The notes under the pieces were generated by a model, which did no database searches, was not told the DNA's origin, and saw only the letters and a list, made by a program, of their open reading frames with translations. 64,000 bases of DNA from Cricetomys ansorgei (taxonomy: Eukaryota > Chordata > Mammalia > Rodentia > Nesomyidae). The stretch is from the NCBI GenBank assembly GCA_026225945.1, contig JAMJFZ010001089.1:4639501-4703500 (forward strand), written 5' to 3'. The first letter of the stretch is position 1. Each line of letters opens with the position of its first letter. Positions 44,016 through 55,032 of the stretch are shown here, piece by piece. Both the position numbers and the translations under genes were made by a program.

Positions 44016-45095
44016 CAATTTTTATTATACAATAAGTCTAATTAGGCATGTTTCTTTCTGGTTGTCTTTCTAGAACTTTCACTGTATTTACAGCAAAATG
44101 CTAATGTACCTATGGCACAGAGTGAGCCATATACCACTGCAGAGTGTGCCATACCACTAGTACGTGGTCATTCTCTTATTTTTATTTATGGTTATTGTGA
44201 AGATGGTGACCCTTGAGAGTCTTTGCCCCTTGGGTCTACACTGTAGATTGCAGAGCATTCTGCATCTCCTAGGTTCTGCAAAGCCCATTCAGTGGGAGCA
44301 GAAAGCTAGACACTGGCTACATACCCTTACAGGATGCCAGCAGCTTGACAGGGCATATGAAAGGACTTCTTAGAAATGACAATGGGGGGCTTGAGGAAGG
44401 TAGCTAGGGTACCTCGAAGCCCAACAGATGTGCATGCTCACTCTCCAGCTGAGGAAGAAAGCAAAGGCAGCTCTAACAAAAACACTTTCTCTTTGGAAAT
44501 CCAAGAAGGTAAATTTCTCAAGGACTGTAAAATGACTTTTGTCTCCTCTATTGGTATTTTCCTCTAGAAAAAAAAATGTGTTTTTACATTATTTAAATAG
44601 AACATAATTAAGCACTAAAGGCTCTCTGTTCTTTGCACCTAGAGGACAGGCAGTGAGGTATCCAGGCCTAGGGGGCCGTGGATAGATATCACTCCAGAGT
44701 GAGAGAGGAAAAACAATAGCAAGAAAAAGACAGAGACCCGGGGCCAGAGGAAGAGAAAGGAAGTGTTTAACATTCAGAATTTGTCCACAGCCAATAATTT
44801 ATTAGAACTCATCTATAACAAGGCCTGGCAATGATTTATAAGTTGATTTGAAAAATAAATAAAAGTGATAGAAACCTGCATTTGGTTTTAATGATAGACT
44901 GTTGCAGCGTGAAAACTGAGGACATGAAACATTGCAAGGAAATTAGATATTATGCCCTGCAGACAACTGCAGCTACCAGCCCATTAATTGTTAGATATTT
45001 ATTATTAAAAATTTCTTTTCATGAGTGACTGCAGAATATTTGTGCTACTCAAACTGTTGAGTTCTGACATGAATGAAGGGTGGGGAGCCCATTTG

Positions 45096-45102
<7 letters not shown>
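44016..45102. other. Unique stretch, candidate conserved block
   Basis: No transposon recognised. 44780-45060 is AT-rich, complex and repeat-free, with 'cccattaattgttag' at 44980-44994. Confidence 0.45.

Positions 45103-45136
<34 letters not shown>
45103..45136. repeat. (TG)17 microsatellite
   Basis: Pure TG run with no recognisable SINE beside it. Confidence 0.95.
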
Positions 45137-45137
<1 letters not shown>

Positions 45138-45255
45138 CTGACAAAACAGCTGACCAAAATAGGAGACAGAGCGCTTTACAGCCAAAACACAAACACAGAG
45201 CAGCTGCCTCTTAACCCAGCACAGGATGCTGGCATGCTTGCCGTTTCTAAAGTCA

Positions 45256-45386
45256 CACCACCACCACCATCACCAATGACAACACCAATAATTACCACCA
45301 CCACCACCACCACTACCACCATCGCCATCACCAATGACAACAACGCCAATAATTACCACCACCACCTGTAATCATCATCATCTTTC
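45256..45386. repeat. (CCA)n-based minisatellite
   Basis: (CCA)n runs are interleaved with two copies of a block holding 'caccaatgacaac' and 'ccaataattacc' (from 45271 and 45329). This shows a 58-base duplication within a triplet repeat. Confidence 0.9.
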
Positions 45387-46559
45387 ACTCAAATATCAAT
45401 CACAAGTAAGATCTTCCTACCTCAGTAAAACACAGTTCAAAAGTCATCACCAGCAGCATCTCAGGAGGATCCCACAAAGATTAAAAAGCTGCATTCTTAA
45501 TCTCATCTGTATTTAATTTATCATGTTCTGCTTTGGCCCGGGAAGACCCAGAGGGTTGTCGACTGAGCATACAATGGTCTTGGTTATCATGCACAACGGA
45601 TGTGCCCAAAGCAAAGGTATGTCTAACCTGAGTTACAGTGTTCCTAAAACTACTTACTTAAAGAGGAGATAATGTATTTAGTTACTCACTGAGGGGAAAC
45701 AAACAAACAAACAAACATGTCTTTGATTAACTGGAAATAACGTATCATTACACCGTAATGTTGTAAATGATTTTTGTTTTATTTGTATTCATATTTAAAA
45801 TGTTTTGCTTCCTTTATTTGCTAGATATTTTTGGGAAGAGGCTACTTCTGGACATATCTATATTTTTACTATGTAGTTAAGTGTACCATGTAGAAATACA
45901 CATATATTACTTATACGCTCACCTATGAATTTATAAATTAAAAGGCTTATCATAGACAGTCTTAATTCGTGATTCATTCAGGACTATTTTCAGTTGTGCA
46001 ATGGAGAAGCACCCAGGCATAAATGTCTGTGGAAGAGTCACGGTAGGAAAGAGGGTTGCTAGGCCAAGGGCATATTTTAACCTTGAGAGATTATCTGGTT
46101 ATCCTAGTTGGGAACATAGCTACTTATACACTCTTGATTGAAGTTTGGTCCTTCTCTGTCCAGGGAGAGTGTTCTTCTTCAACTGAGTGCTCACCCTCAG
46201 GACAGGAGTATGTGGAAGGGTGGAGTGAGGAAGGAGACCCCACCTAGTCAGCCTGATCAGTCTAATGAACCCTGGTGACCAATGAGGGGACATATATCAC
46301 AGCCAGATCACCTCCACATCTAAATGGGTGTGTTTTAAAATAACCATGGTGGGTTGCAATTTAAATCAATATAGTTAACTTGCCATTATTTCCATTTAAT
46401 TAAAGACTAGACAGTGCAATATATTGGCATATCATGTCCCTGCACACTCACTGCTATGGGTGTATCTAGCACATTGGTTTCTGTGGCAAACTACTGAAGA
46501 CCAGAGCAAAGGCTTAGACTTGAACATTAGGTGGACCGCACGCTTCAGAGAGTGAAGAC
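45387..46559. other. Unclassified DNA
   Basis: AT-rich, with a (CAAA)n run at 45700-45716. No family recognised. Confidence 0.45.
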
Positions 46560-47172
46560 TATGTAGGTGTCCCTCTTTGTAGCTTCAACTCTGGCTTGGT
46601 GCACTATGAATTCATTGTATAGACTAATCTAAATCAGCCATGTTCAAGTGCCATCCATTCTGGAGCTTCCCAGCTAAAGGGAAACACCATAAATTAAACA
46701 CTAGTGAGATCCTGAAATTGCTTTCACTATTTCTACATTGGGTCTGGTGAGAAAGGGCCAAAAATGTACCTTGTGCTGGCAGCCAAACTTGGTAATGTGT
46801 AAGTTTCCTAGGCCATATTGGTTTTGAAGGCATGAAGGGGTCATGGAGAGCAGCTGAGGCTTGGCATCATGAGAAGCCAGAGGAGACCACTGGTGAATGT
46901 GTAGTCTTTGTTGAAACAGAAGCCAGAGCTTTGAAAGGGCCATGGGGAGCAGCTGAGACTTGATACATGTGGCAGTTTCTGATTCTCTAAGAGAGCCCAG
47001 GAGAGGCTATTGGTGAAGGTGCAATCCAATTGCAGAGACACAGGAAGAGGAAGGGCTAAAGGTCCCATGATTTCTTTCAGGACATTCTCCTGTGATCCAC
47101 CTTCAACACCAGGGGGCACCTGTCCTCTAAACAAAAGTGGTTTCTGGTTTCCATGGCATGTCATAAAGTTGA
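46560..47172. repeat. Unclassified segment with internal tandem duplication
   Basis: Two related units of roughly 100-125 bases start near 46838 and 46937. They share 'catggagagcagctgag' type starts and 'actggtgaatgtg' type middles. The wording suggests part of an LTR, but no family is asserted. A CTCF-like site lies at 47106-47119. Confidence 0.45.
47106..47119 (+). promoter_or_regulatory. CTCF-like motif
   Basis: 'acaccagggggcac' agrees with the CTCF core consensus at 13 of 14 positions by eye. Occupancy cannot be judged from sequence. Confidence 0.45.
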
Positions 47173-47411
47173 TATGCTTTTTTTTTTTTTTTTAACTTTT
47201 TTTTTTCCAAGACAGGGTCTCACTATGTAGCCTTGGCTTAGCTATCCTGAAACTCACTATGTAGATCAGGCTTGCCTCAAACACACCCAAAAAAATCTGC
47301 TTGCCTTAGCAGGAACCAAAGGTATGTACCACCACACCCAGACAAAAGACTTCTACCATAAAAAAAAAAAAAAAAAAAAAATTAAAAGTTAAAAAATAAA
47401 AATAAAAAAAT
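47173..47411 (-). mobile_element. Old B1-like SINE between inverted A/T arms
   Basis: The inverse SINE body spans about 47207-47342 ('gacagggtctcactatgtag', 'tatgtaccaccacaccc'). It is flanked by T-rich 47177-47206 and A-rich 47360-47409, each containing the 'aac'/'gtt' interruption at matching places, so the flanks form an inverted repeat. Confidence 0.75.
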
Positions 47412-47831
47412 GTTCTGTGCTTCCAGGTCACAGTCTCTATTGTGAATATCTGACTGTTATAGATGAACACAGGCACATAGGGGTCAGAAAGAGCCATGCT
47501 GCAGATCTCTGATATTAGCATTAGTGTCTTACTTGTTCCAAGCCTAATGGGTCAAGGATATTTCTTAACCTCCCACTGTCTCTTCTGTGGACTCTGAGGA
47601 CAACTAGGGAAACAGTGGCCTGGAAAAGAGTTTTGTAAGGACTTACAGGGATACTTTTAATGTGTTTATTTCTTAGGTTAATTCTACTCATGAGTTGTGG
47701 ATGGGCCTTTAAACCTTCTGAAACAAATCCCCTTGGCATCTGCTGTGCTCAGCACGACTTCTTTTTAAATGTGATATTTGTATTTATCTTTTGAGAATTT
47801 CATACATGTGTATGCATGTGCAATCATTGGT
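47412..47831. other. Unclassified DNA
   Basis: No family recognised; 47765-47830 may be L1-derived ('cttttgagaatttcatac'). Confidence 0.4.
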
Positions 47832-48086
47832 GCAATCTCTGCCAGGCCTCAACAGAGGGAACCACCATCCTGGTCAATGCCAAACTCTACAGTGGAACCT
47901 GAGAGTCTGAGCTCAGGTGTTTTTATTGATTCAGAACTCCTCAGGTGCAGATCATAAGCAATCAAACATCCCCCACAGAAATCCAACACCTGCAGACAAT
48001 ACAAAAGGCCAAGACCTAGGCAGACCCTCACCCAACAGAGCACAAAACAATTATTTTTACATAACTAAAAATAAACTTCCACAACA
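47832..48086 (+). repeat. Medium-copy repeat, copy 1
   Basis: About 255 bases closely related to 55033-55284 in the same orientation. Shared wording includes 'gagctcaggtgtttttattg', 'gaaatccaacacctgcagac' and 'actaaaaataaacttc'. The family is not identified; an RMER1-like element is possible. Confidence 0.8.
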
Positions 48087-48091
48087 TTTGT

Positions 48092-48240
48092 CCATTTATT
48101 TTGAGACAGGGTCTCACTAGGCAACATTGTCTGACTTGAAACTCACCGTGTAGACTACACTGGTCTCAAACTCACAGAAATCTCTCTGCTTTTGTCTGAT
48201 GAATTCTGGAAATAAATACATGTACCACTATGTCTGACAA
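48092..48240 (-). mobile_element. Diverged B1-like SINE
   Basis: 'ttgagacagggtctcactag', 'gtagactacactggtctcaa' and 'tgtaccactatgtctgac' are an inverted B1 body, strongly diverged. Confidence 0.75.
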
Positions 48241-48425
48241 TAGTGTAAATTTTAAGTGAGGAAAAACTGAGATATCCTCACTGAATTGAAGAATTTATTT
48301 TTCCCTAATCTGAGGAAACAACACTACTGTTTGATTTTTGCAAGACGGTGCCTAATCTAATTCATGATCTGTGACAGTGTCAGCATTAATTCAAATCTCA
48401 TAGCTTATTCTGGTCATAGTCTTTT

Positions 48426-49074
48426 AAAAATATAGTTTTCCACCTTGTGAACTGAGTTTAGATCCAATCATAAAGTGGTTGTTTACTCCCATAACATTTA
48501 CGCCATTATCGTTCCAGTGGTCCAGGCCAGGTACCTTGCAGGATTCATTTTATATCAGATCTTCTCCTCCCAATACTCAGGGATCATTGCAGAAGAAGGA
48601 GAGGAAATATTGTAAGATTCAGAGGTAGAGGACACCTGTAGATAAACAGTATTTGCTTGGCCATTGCCCATATTAGCTCACAGGACCCGTGACTATATGC
48701 TCAACTCCTATACATTGTCAAATCGGCCCCAATCCAAGCATGGAAGGGAAAAGGTTCATGAAGTTTCCCCCTTAGCTGAGGAGCTATTGGCAACTAATGA
48801 GTACTGGAAGAGCGAGAGTCAGTTATTCAAGGATGAAATCCCAGAGCCTCTATACACACTCCAGTAGAGAGGGTCCTACCTGTGTACCCAAGAGGGAGCT
48901 CTAAGATGACTCAGGGTTTACAAACAAAGCATGTGAATTTGGGAGGAGAAAGTGGTGTGGTGTGTGGTAAGGGAGAAATGGGGGATCTATTGGGGCATGG
49001 TTGTGATTAAAACACATTAAAAGTGTGTATGAAATTCTCAAGCAATAAAAGGATTTTTAAAAAATATAGTTTTC
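48426..49074 (+). mobile_element. Lx LINE-1 insertion with 5' inversion and 15-bp TSD
   Basis: AAAAATATAGTTTTC occurs at 48426-48440 and 49060-49074. Between them, 48441 to about 48560 is antisense L1 3' UTR ('ccaatcataaagtggttgtt'). About 48560-49059 is sense L1 3' UTR through to 'gcaataaaaggattttta'. The antisense piece belongs upstream of the sense piece in the L1, with some 300 bases between them missing. This is the signature of twin priming during insertion. Confidence 0.88.
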
Positions 49075-49184
49075 TGCTGCTCCGGTCTACATGCATCCTT
49101 GCTGCTCCATGTGGTCAAGACCAATGCCACTTTAAAAGCTTCTGAGAAACGTTGCTGCACAGTATCTCATTCAGTGCTAGTGTT

Positions 49185-49499
49185 CTGGTTAGCTTTCATT
49201 ATCACCTTGACCCAGATCACAGTCATCTGATGGGACAGCCTCAACTGAGGAATTTCCTAGGTCAGATTGACCTGGGAGCATGCCTGTGACGGAATGTCTT
49301 GATTAATTGCGGTAGGAAAGCCTAGCCCACTGTGGGTAGCTCCATCTCTAGCAAGAAGGTTCTGGGCTGTAAAAGAAAGGTAGCTAGCATGAGAATGTTC
49401 CATGGATTCCTGTTCTGACTTTCCCTCAGGCATGGATTATGATCTCAAAGTGTAAGCCAAGTAAACCCTTTGTTCCTCTAAGTTGCTGTGATTATTATA
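49185..49499 (+). mobile_element. MaLR-type LTR, first of a tandem pair
   Basis: 'cagcctcaactgaggaattt', 'gtctgtgacgg'-like wording and 'aagtgtaagccaagtaaacc' show a rodent MaLR-type LTR. It ends 'gctgtgattattatattgg', where the second unit begins. Confidence 0.75.
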
Positions 49500-49872
49500 T
49501 TGGTTAGTTTTTGTCAACTTAACACAAAGTAGAGTCACCTGGCAGGAGGAACCCTCAATTGAGGAATTACCTCCATCAGATTAGACTGAAGGCAAGTCTG
49601 TGAGGGCCTTTTGTTGATTAACGATTGATGTTAGAAGGCAGTGCCACTCCTGGGCAGGTGGGCTGGGTTGTTAAGAAAGCAGGCTGAGAAGTCTTAGCAG
49701 AACAGTGAGTGGCTTTCCTCCACGGATTTTGCCTCTTTTCTTGATTGAGTTCCTGCCCTGACTTCCCTCAGTGATGGACTGTGATCAGAGCACGCAAACC
49801 AAACAAACCCTTTCCTCCCCAAGTTGCTTTTGGCTGGTGTTTTTATCACAACAGAAAGCAAAGTAGAACAGT
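49500..49872 (+). mobile_element. MaLR-type LTR, second of a tandem pair
   Basis: Begins 'tggttagtttttgtcaactt', continues with 'gaggaaccctcaattgagga' and 'gatggactgtgatcagagca', and ends 'tttttatcacaacagaaagc'. It shares the family layout with the preceding unit in the same orientation. Confidence 0.8.
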
Positions 49873-49943
49873 CATAGCATCTGCCACCCACAACAGCAGA
49901 ATGAAACTAAGCGTCTCCTGAGTTAGAATCTGTGTTTTAAAAT

Positions 49944-50400
49944 GTACCAATGGCCTTTCTTATCGCTATGACCCAATACTTGACAAGTAGCAACTTCAAA
50001 GGAGAAAGGATTTACCTTGGCTTTCGGTTTAAGGGATCCAGTCCATCATGGTGAGGAAAGACTGGGGCCAGGCAGCTCCCCGGCAGCAGGAGCTTGCAAC
50101 CGTGGCTCCCCACCACCTCGCATCTCCGGCATAGATACATGAAAGTGTAAGTCAAACAAACTCTTTCTTCCTCTAAGTTGTTATGATTATTACGCTGGTT
50201 AGTTTTTGGAAGCAAAACCTCAGGGCATTGGAAACAGAGAGAAGAGAAGAAGCAGGGTTGAGCTATGAACTTCAGCGCCCACCTCCAGCTGGGCTCCAGC
50301 TTCCCAGAGTCCCACAATCACCAAAGCAGCGCCACCATCTCGGACCAACTGTTCAATCCCAAGAGCCTGTGGGGAGATTTTACATTTAAACCATAACAAT
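49944..50400 (-). mobile_element. MaLR LTR split by an opposite-strand LTR piece
   Basis: 49944-50110 ('ggagaaaggatttaccttgg', 'gatccagtccatcatggtga') and 50330-50400 ('gtggggagattttacattta') are two halves of a minus-strand LTR. Between them 50135-50215 is a plus-strand LTR end with the same 'tatgattattacgctggtta' junction as at 49490. Confidence 0.7.
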
Positions 50401-50824
50401 CCCCATTCTTTCATCAGCACATTTGCAAAATCACGATAAGTGGCAAGACTCAAACCCCACCTTCTAATCTGTGAAGAACAGTCATTTCCTCCCGGGTCTC
50501 CCGTGGGGACGAAAATGTGCTTTGTAACCGAAAAGTGCGTTTCTAACTTGAGACACTTGGTGCTGGCTGGATGAGCTTGCGCACCTGTGCCCCTCCTTCC
50601 TTCCGCCTGGACCTTCTCCCTTCCTTCTCACCTAAGTATCCAAACTGCATCTGTCTACTCTGGGCCGAACTGTGTCCCTCTCCCAAATTCATGTTGGAGT
50701 TGCAGTCCGCATGACCTCCAACCAAGTTGTTGTTTGCTATCGAGTCTGTGAAGAGAAAATCTGATTGAATGAGTTGTTTAGAGTGGGCTGTGATCCAAGC
50801 TGACTCGAGGAAATTAGCGCATAG
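50401..50824. other. Unclassified DNA
   Basis: No family recognised. 'tgtgtccctctcccaaattcatgttggagttg' wording near 50670-50700 could be an MLT1 start but is too short to call. Confidence 0.4.
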
Positions 50825-51183
50825 TGACACACACATACACACTCAAACACACTCACACACACAAACTCTCTCTCACATTCACATACACATACACACTCAA
50901 GCACACACACACACACACACACCCTCACACAAACACACTCACACACACAAACTCACATATACTCTCTTTCATACAAACATTCATATACACTTTCAAGCAC
51001 ACACATAAACACATACACAAACACACACACTCTCACACATACAGTCACACACAATCACACATGTTTATAAAGACTCACGCATACACACACTCAAATATCA
51101 TGCACACACACAAGCACTCACTCACACACAGACATCTCATACATAACACATACACACATACACACACACACACACACACTGAA
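50825..51183. repeat. 360-bp CA-rich degenerate satellite
   Basis: A long block of (CACA)n, (CACT)n and (CATA)n units with irregular interruptions. Overlapping His/Thr-rich frames of up to 131 codons are artefacts of composition. Confidence 0.95.
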
Positions 51184-51929
51184 AAGATCACAGAAACACA
51201 GGGGAAAGACGGTAACTGAAAGTTACGGAGGAGGACTTAGGAGAAATCAGTCCTAACTTAAGCTCAGACTTCAGCTTCCAGAACAAACTCCTCCTGTTCA
51301 GTTCCCCAGTCGTTGGTGCTTTGCTTGGCCATCATTGGGAAATGGATGTATTGTCTATCCTCGTTTTCCCCATTTCTGACCACCCGCTGTCACTCAGCCC
51401 TGCCTCTGCACAAGAAACAGTGGATGACCTTTCAGCTGACTTGACACATGCACGTGCCATATACTTTCAAATGTGTATTATGATTCCAGACAGTCAGAAA
51501 ATTCTATCCAGTGTGCACTCTACTTGCCTGTGGCTGTCACTAATCAATAATTCTCTGTGGATCAATTGTTTGAAAGAAGAGCACCATTCAGGATTTCACA
51601 GCCCTGTCTCAAGGGTGCCAGTCTGCCCAAGGGTAGTCCTTCTGACTCTAGAAAATCAAAGTCAAGTTTGCATTTAGTCCATACTAAGGATGTATTGGGA
51701 CTGGTCTTGTGACTTAACATAGGGATACTATGTTGTTCAAATCTGGGGGATTCTACACTGTAGAAACAAGAAAACATTGATAATTTGTCTTACAATTTGA
51801 AAATCTTTAACTTTTGATTTTTATCTGATAGCCGCATTCTTACTTTATCCACAATAATTTGAGTTAGGCAAAGGATGGCGTAGTTCCTACTTGAACGATG
51901 AAAAAGATCAAAGGTTAAGAAAGGCCAGG
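51184..51929. other. Unclassified DNA
   Basis: No repeat recognised. The 118-codon plus frame 51321-51677 matches no family known to me. Confidence 0.45.
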
Positions 51930-52085
51930 AGAACGCCAATGAGATGACTCAATTTGGGAATAGGTTCTTGTCACCAACCTGACAACCCGAGTTAAATCCC
52001 CAGAGCACACTTGATGGGAGAGAACAGACTCTTACAAAATGTCACCTGATCTCCACATGCTCTTCCCAAAATAAATAAGCAAATA
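51930..52085 (+). mobile_element. B3-type SINE
   Basis: 'ccaatgagatgactcaattt', 'acccgagttaaatccccaga', 'gggagagaacagactcttac' and 'ctgatctccacatgctc' follow B3 order, with a TAAA-rich tail. Confidence 0.8.
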
Positions 52086-52214
52086 CACGTAGTTTTTAAC
52101 TTTTTATAGAGATGGTGGTGACTGAAGTTAACCACAATTCATTAAAATTGGCAAATGCTGAAAGAGAAGGTTATCAAGAGATCTGGCCATAGACGAAACA
52201 ATCAAACAAAACAA

Positions 52215-52340
52215 ATGCAGGTGTGGCAGCTAATCCTAGCACTGGACGGACAGAAGCAGGTGTTCCAGTAAATTCCATAGTAAATTCCTGACCAGCCTGG
52301 TCTACATACTAAGATGCTGGCTGCTGGCTCAAAGATAGAA
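52215..52340 (+). mobile_element. Diverged B1-like SINE
   Basis: 'ggtgtggcagctaatcctag', 'gaccagcctggtctacatac' and a degenerate tail mark an old B1. Confidence 0.7.
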
Positions 52341-54561
52341 AGATATATATTTGGAGAAAGAGAGAGAGAGAGATGCTAGGCCATGTGTATATTAACCAGC
52401 CCTGTTTCACTATTTTATAACCTATACTTATTTCAAAATATTATAATGCACATGTTAAATATGTGCAACATTTACTTTTCTATTAAAAAGGAAGGAATGG
52501 TGGCTTCTCCAAGGACTATGACTAGCTAATGTCCAGAAGAGCAACTAGGGTACTTCTGGGGCTTTAGCAATGAGCCAGTCCTATGATGGCATCATGATGT
52601 CCCACACAGAGAAGCGAAAGGGTTCTCAGCACCCCTTCCATCTTTAAAACAGAAAACAAAGGAAGAGAGAGAGAGAGAGAGAAAACCAGAACACCCAAAC
52701 ACCAGCTCTTGCATACGAACAAGTAAGAAACTTATTTTTCTGACTCTTTATGCTGCAACTTCTTAGATTTAAAAGGAGAGAGAGAGAGATCGAAAGCAAT
52801 CTCCATAGAGTCTCTCTCAGGAGAAATGACCTACTTCAGCTGACATTACTCCCCGTCGCTGCCCTGAGCCTTGGGAATTACCTTGTCCGTGTATTTTCAT
52901 TCAGAATGGATGCTTTAATATATTTCTTTAATCATCTGTTGCATCTGAGAATACTGTTTCATGCATATTAAAGACCCGAGCATGTAAAAGACGGGTGCCC
53001 TGACTAATAAACGCACTCAAAGCATGTCGCTGCTCTTATTGCCTTTCTTAGCTTCAGGATAGATGTGTTTTATTTGGCAGCTAATAATAATAAAAATGAG
53101 GATGGGGATAAGGACCTAGTTGGTGCTGCTGTTAAAGAAAAGGAAGTGTTTTATTTTAAAATGGTATTGGGGTGGCTTGTAGAGATGGTCACCTTTGGGA
53201 GGACTTCGTCTGCACCCTCTTTCCAGAGCACTGCATCCCCTACCCGAGAAGAGCAAACTGCAAAGGTTAGAAGCTTCTGCACGCTGTGTGAAACCATTAA
53301 GATGTGGTTTCTACCCGGCAGGCCCTCTACTCTGGTTTGGATATATAATACTTACGTGAAACAAAGGTCGAAAGATACAAATCACCCGCTCCAGGGAAAG
53401 ACTCAGGAAAAGAGAATCACAGGGGGGAACAGGGTTGACTGGAGTTTAGCTAAAAGCGAAAGACTGGGCAGGCTGGACTGAAGGCTTCTGGAAGGAGGAA
53501 AGAGTTTCGAAAAAGGCAGAACCTGATTTCCAGTCGCTGTTTGGCTCACCCATCTATGAGGTGGAGTCTCAAAGATAAATGACACGGTCCCTGCTACGAT
53601 TTAAAGCTGCAACTGACTATAAGGAGACTTTCTTAAAACGTGTGATGGGAGCCGGGCTAAAGCAGGAGTGCACAGTATGCCACCTGACTTTCAAGGAGGG
53701 TCACGTGATATGGCTGAGGAGAAGCAGGAAGACAAAAAAGTTTCTTGCAATTGTAACGCCTATCAGGAATCTTACAAGAGGAGTTTCAACACAGGAAGGA
53801 TTATCTAGAAGAAATAGACAGAAACTGACATTCTGGGTGAATGGCATTATTTGGTGAGGGAAAGAAGAAAGAAATACTATACTGCTCTTCATAAAAATGT
53901 ACAAGGACCATATGTCATCCATTTAAACAAATCTTAAGGACCTGGAAACGCTAACTAAGCCATTTGCTTCTATCACATGCTATATACGTGTATCACGTTG
54001 TTACGCCCTACCCGTGGTTAGGGTAAGGAGAAGAGAGGCAGAGTAACATTGATACTCTACCTTCTCAAGACACTGGGGTTGGTCTGGAAGGCCACCAGAG
54101 TTCACGGTCTTGTTCTAGCATTCTTGTCATGAGGCTCCTAGGACATGAGTCTCCTACATGTGATAACAGGCTGTCAGATGATCAAGCCATGCTGCATGAA
54201 GGGGACCATCAAAACCATCTGCTGCAAGTTAGCTGATAGCACCTAACAACCGGAAGGTGATTGAGATACTCGGTCTCTGTTAATGCCAACCTTTCTCATT
54301 AATTAGCTTTGTCTGTTTTTGGTGAGCTTAGCTTCCTTGCACCATCTAGCATCTTTGTACGCATACAAACCTGAACTCCATAGTTATAAATGCGTATTTT
54401 TTTTCTTAAATTTTAAATTCTCATTTAACAGATTGAATAATCTCAACACATTGCAGTTGTGAAAAACTTGTAGATACTGTCTTCCTTCCTAGGTTTGACA
54501 AATCAAGAACCTGGTGGGAAATGTAAATATATGAGAGACTCTGCATGAACTGTTTCTTTGT
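52341..54561. other. Long repeat-poor stretch
   Basis: Only short (GA)n runs (52362-52373, 52665-52683) interrupt 2.2 kb of complex sequence. 52840-53050 is AT-rich and repeat-free. A 138-codon plus frame (53065-53481) is the longest frame outside a repeat here; it begins MFYLAANNNKNE, has no recognised domain and no signal peptide, and chance is the default explanation. Confidence 0.5.
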
Positions 54562-54850
54562 GGTCAGTATGGTTTGAATGAGAAATGGCCCCCATCATCT
54601 CCGGCATTTGGATGCTTGGTGCCCAGTTGGTGGCGATGTTAGAAGCAGTGTAGGAGATGTGGCCTTGCAGGAGGGATTGTGTCCCCAGGGGCAGGCTTGG
54701 AGGTTTCAAGGCCTCCCACCGTTACCTATTTTATTCTCTTTGCTCTGTGTGTGTGGTTCAAACCGTGAGCCCCCAGCTTCCTGCTCCTGCCAACACCTTC
54801 CCCCCTGCCATCATGAAATTCCTTCAAAGCTTTCTGTTTAGAACTTGCTT
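54562..54850 (+). mobile_element. MT/ORR1-type MaLR LTR
   Basis: 'tatggtttgaatgagaaatg', 'ggatgcttggtgcccagttg', 'ggagatgtggccttgcagga' and 'caaaccgtgagcccccagct' mark an MT-like LTR start and middle. The 3' part is eroded. Confidence 0.88.
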
Positions 54851-55032
54851 GGGATGGATGGTATAACTAGTGTTGATTTCTTACATTACTTGAGGATTTA
54901 TTGGTGAAATGGAATAGGCACGTAGAGCTTTTGGATACTCCAAGAGTAAGTAAAGGAGGAGCAGCGTGATCACAGTTGTACGATGCTGCTGGTGCAGCTC
55001 AGCAAGGAAGACGAGGAGGCATTTTAATACTT

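Noticed and set aside
50824..51219. 131-codon His/Thr-rich frame
   Set aside because: Direct product of the CA-rich repeat.
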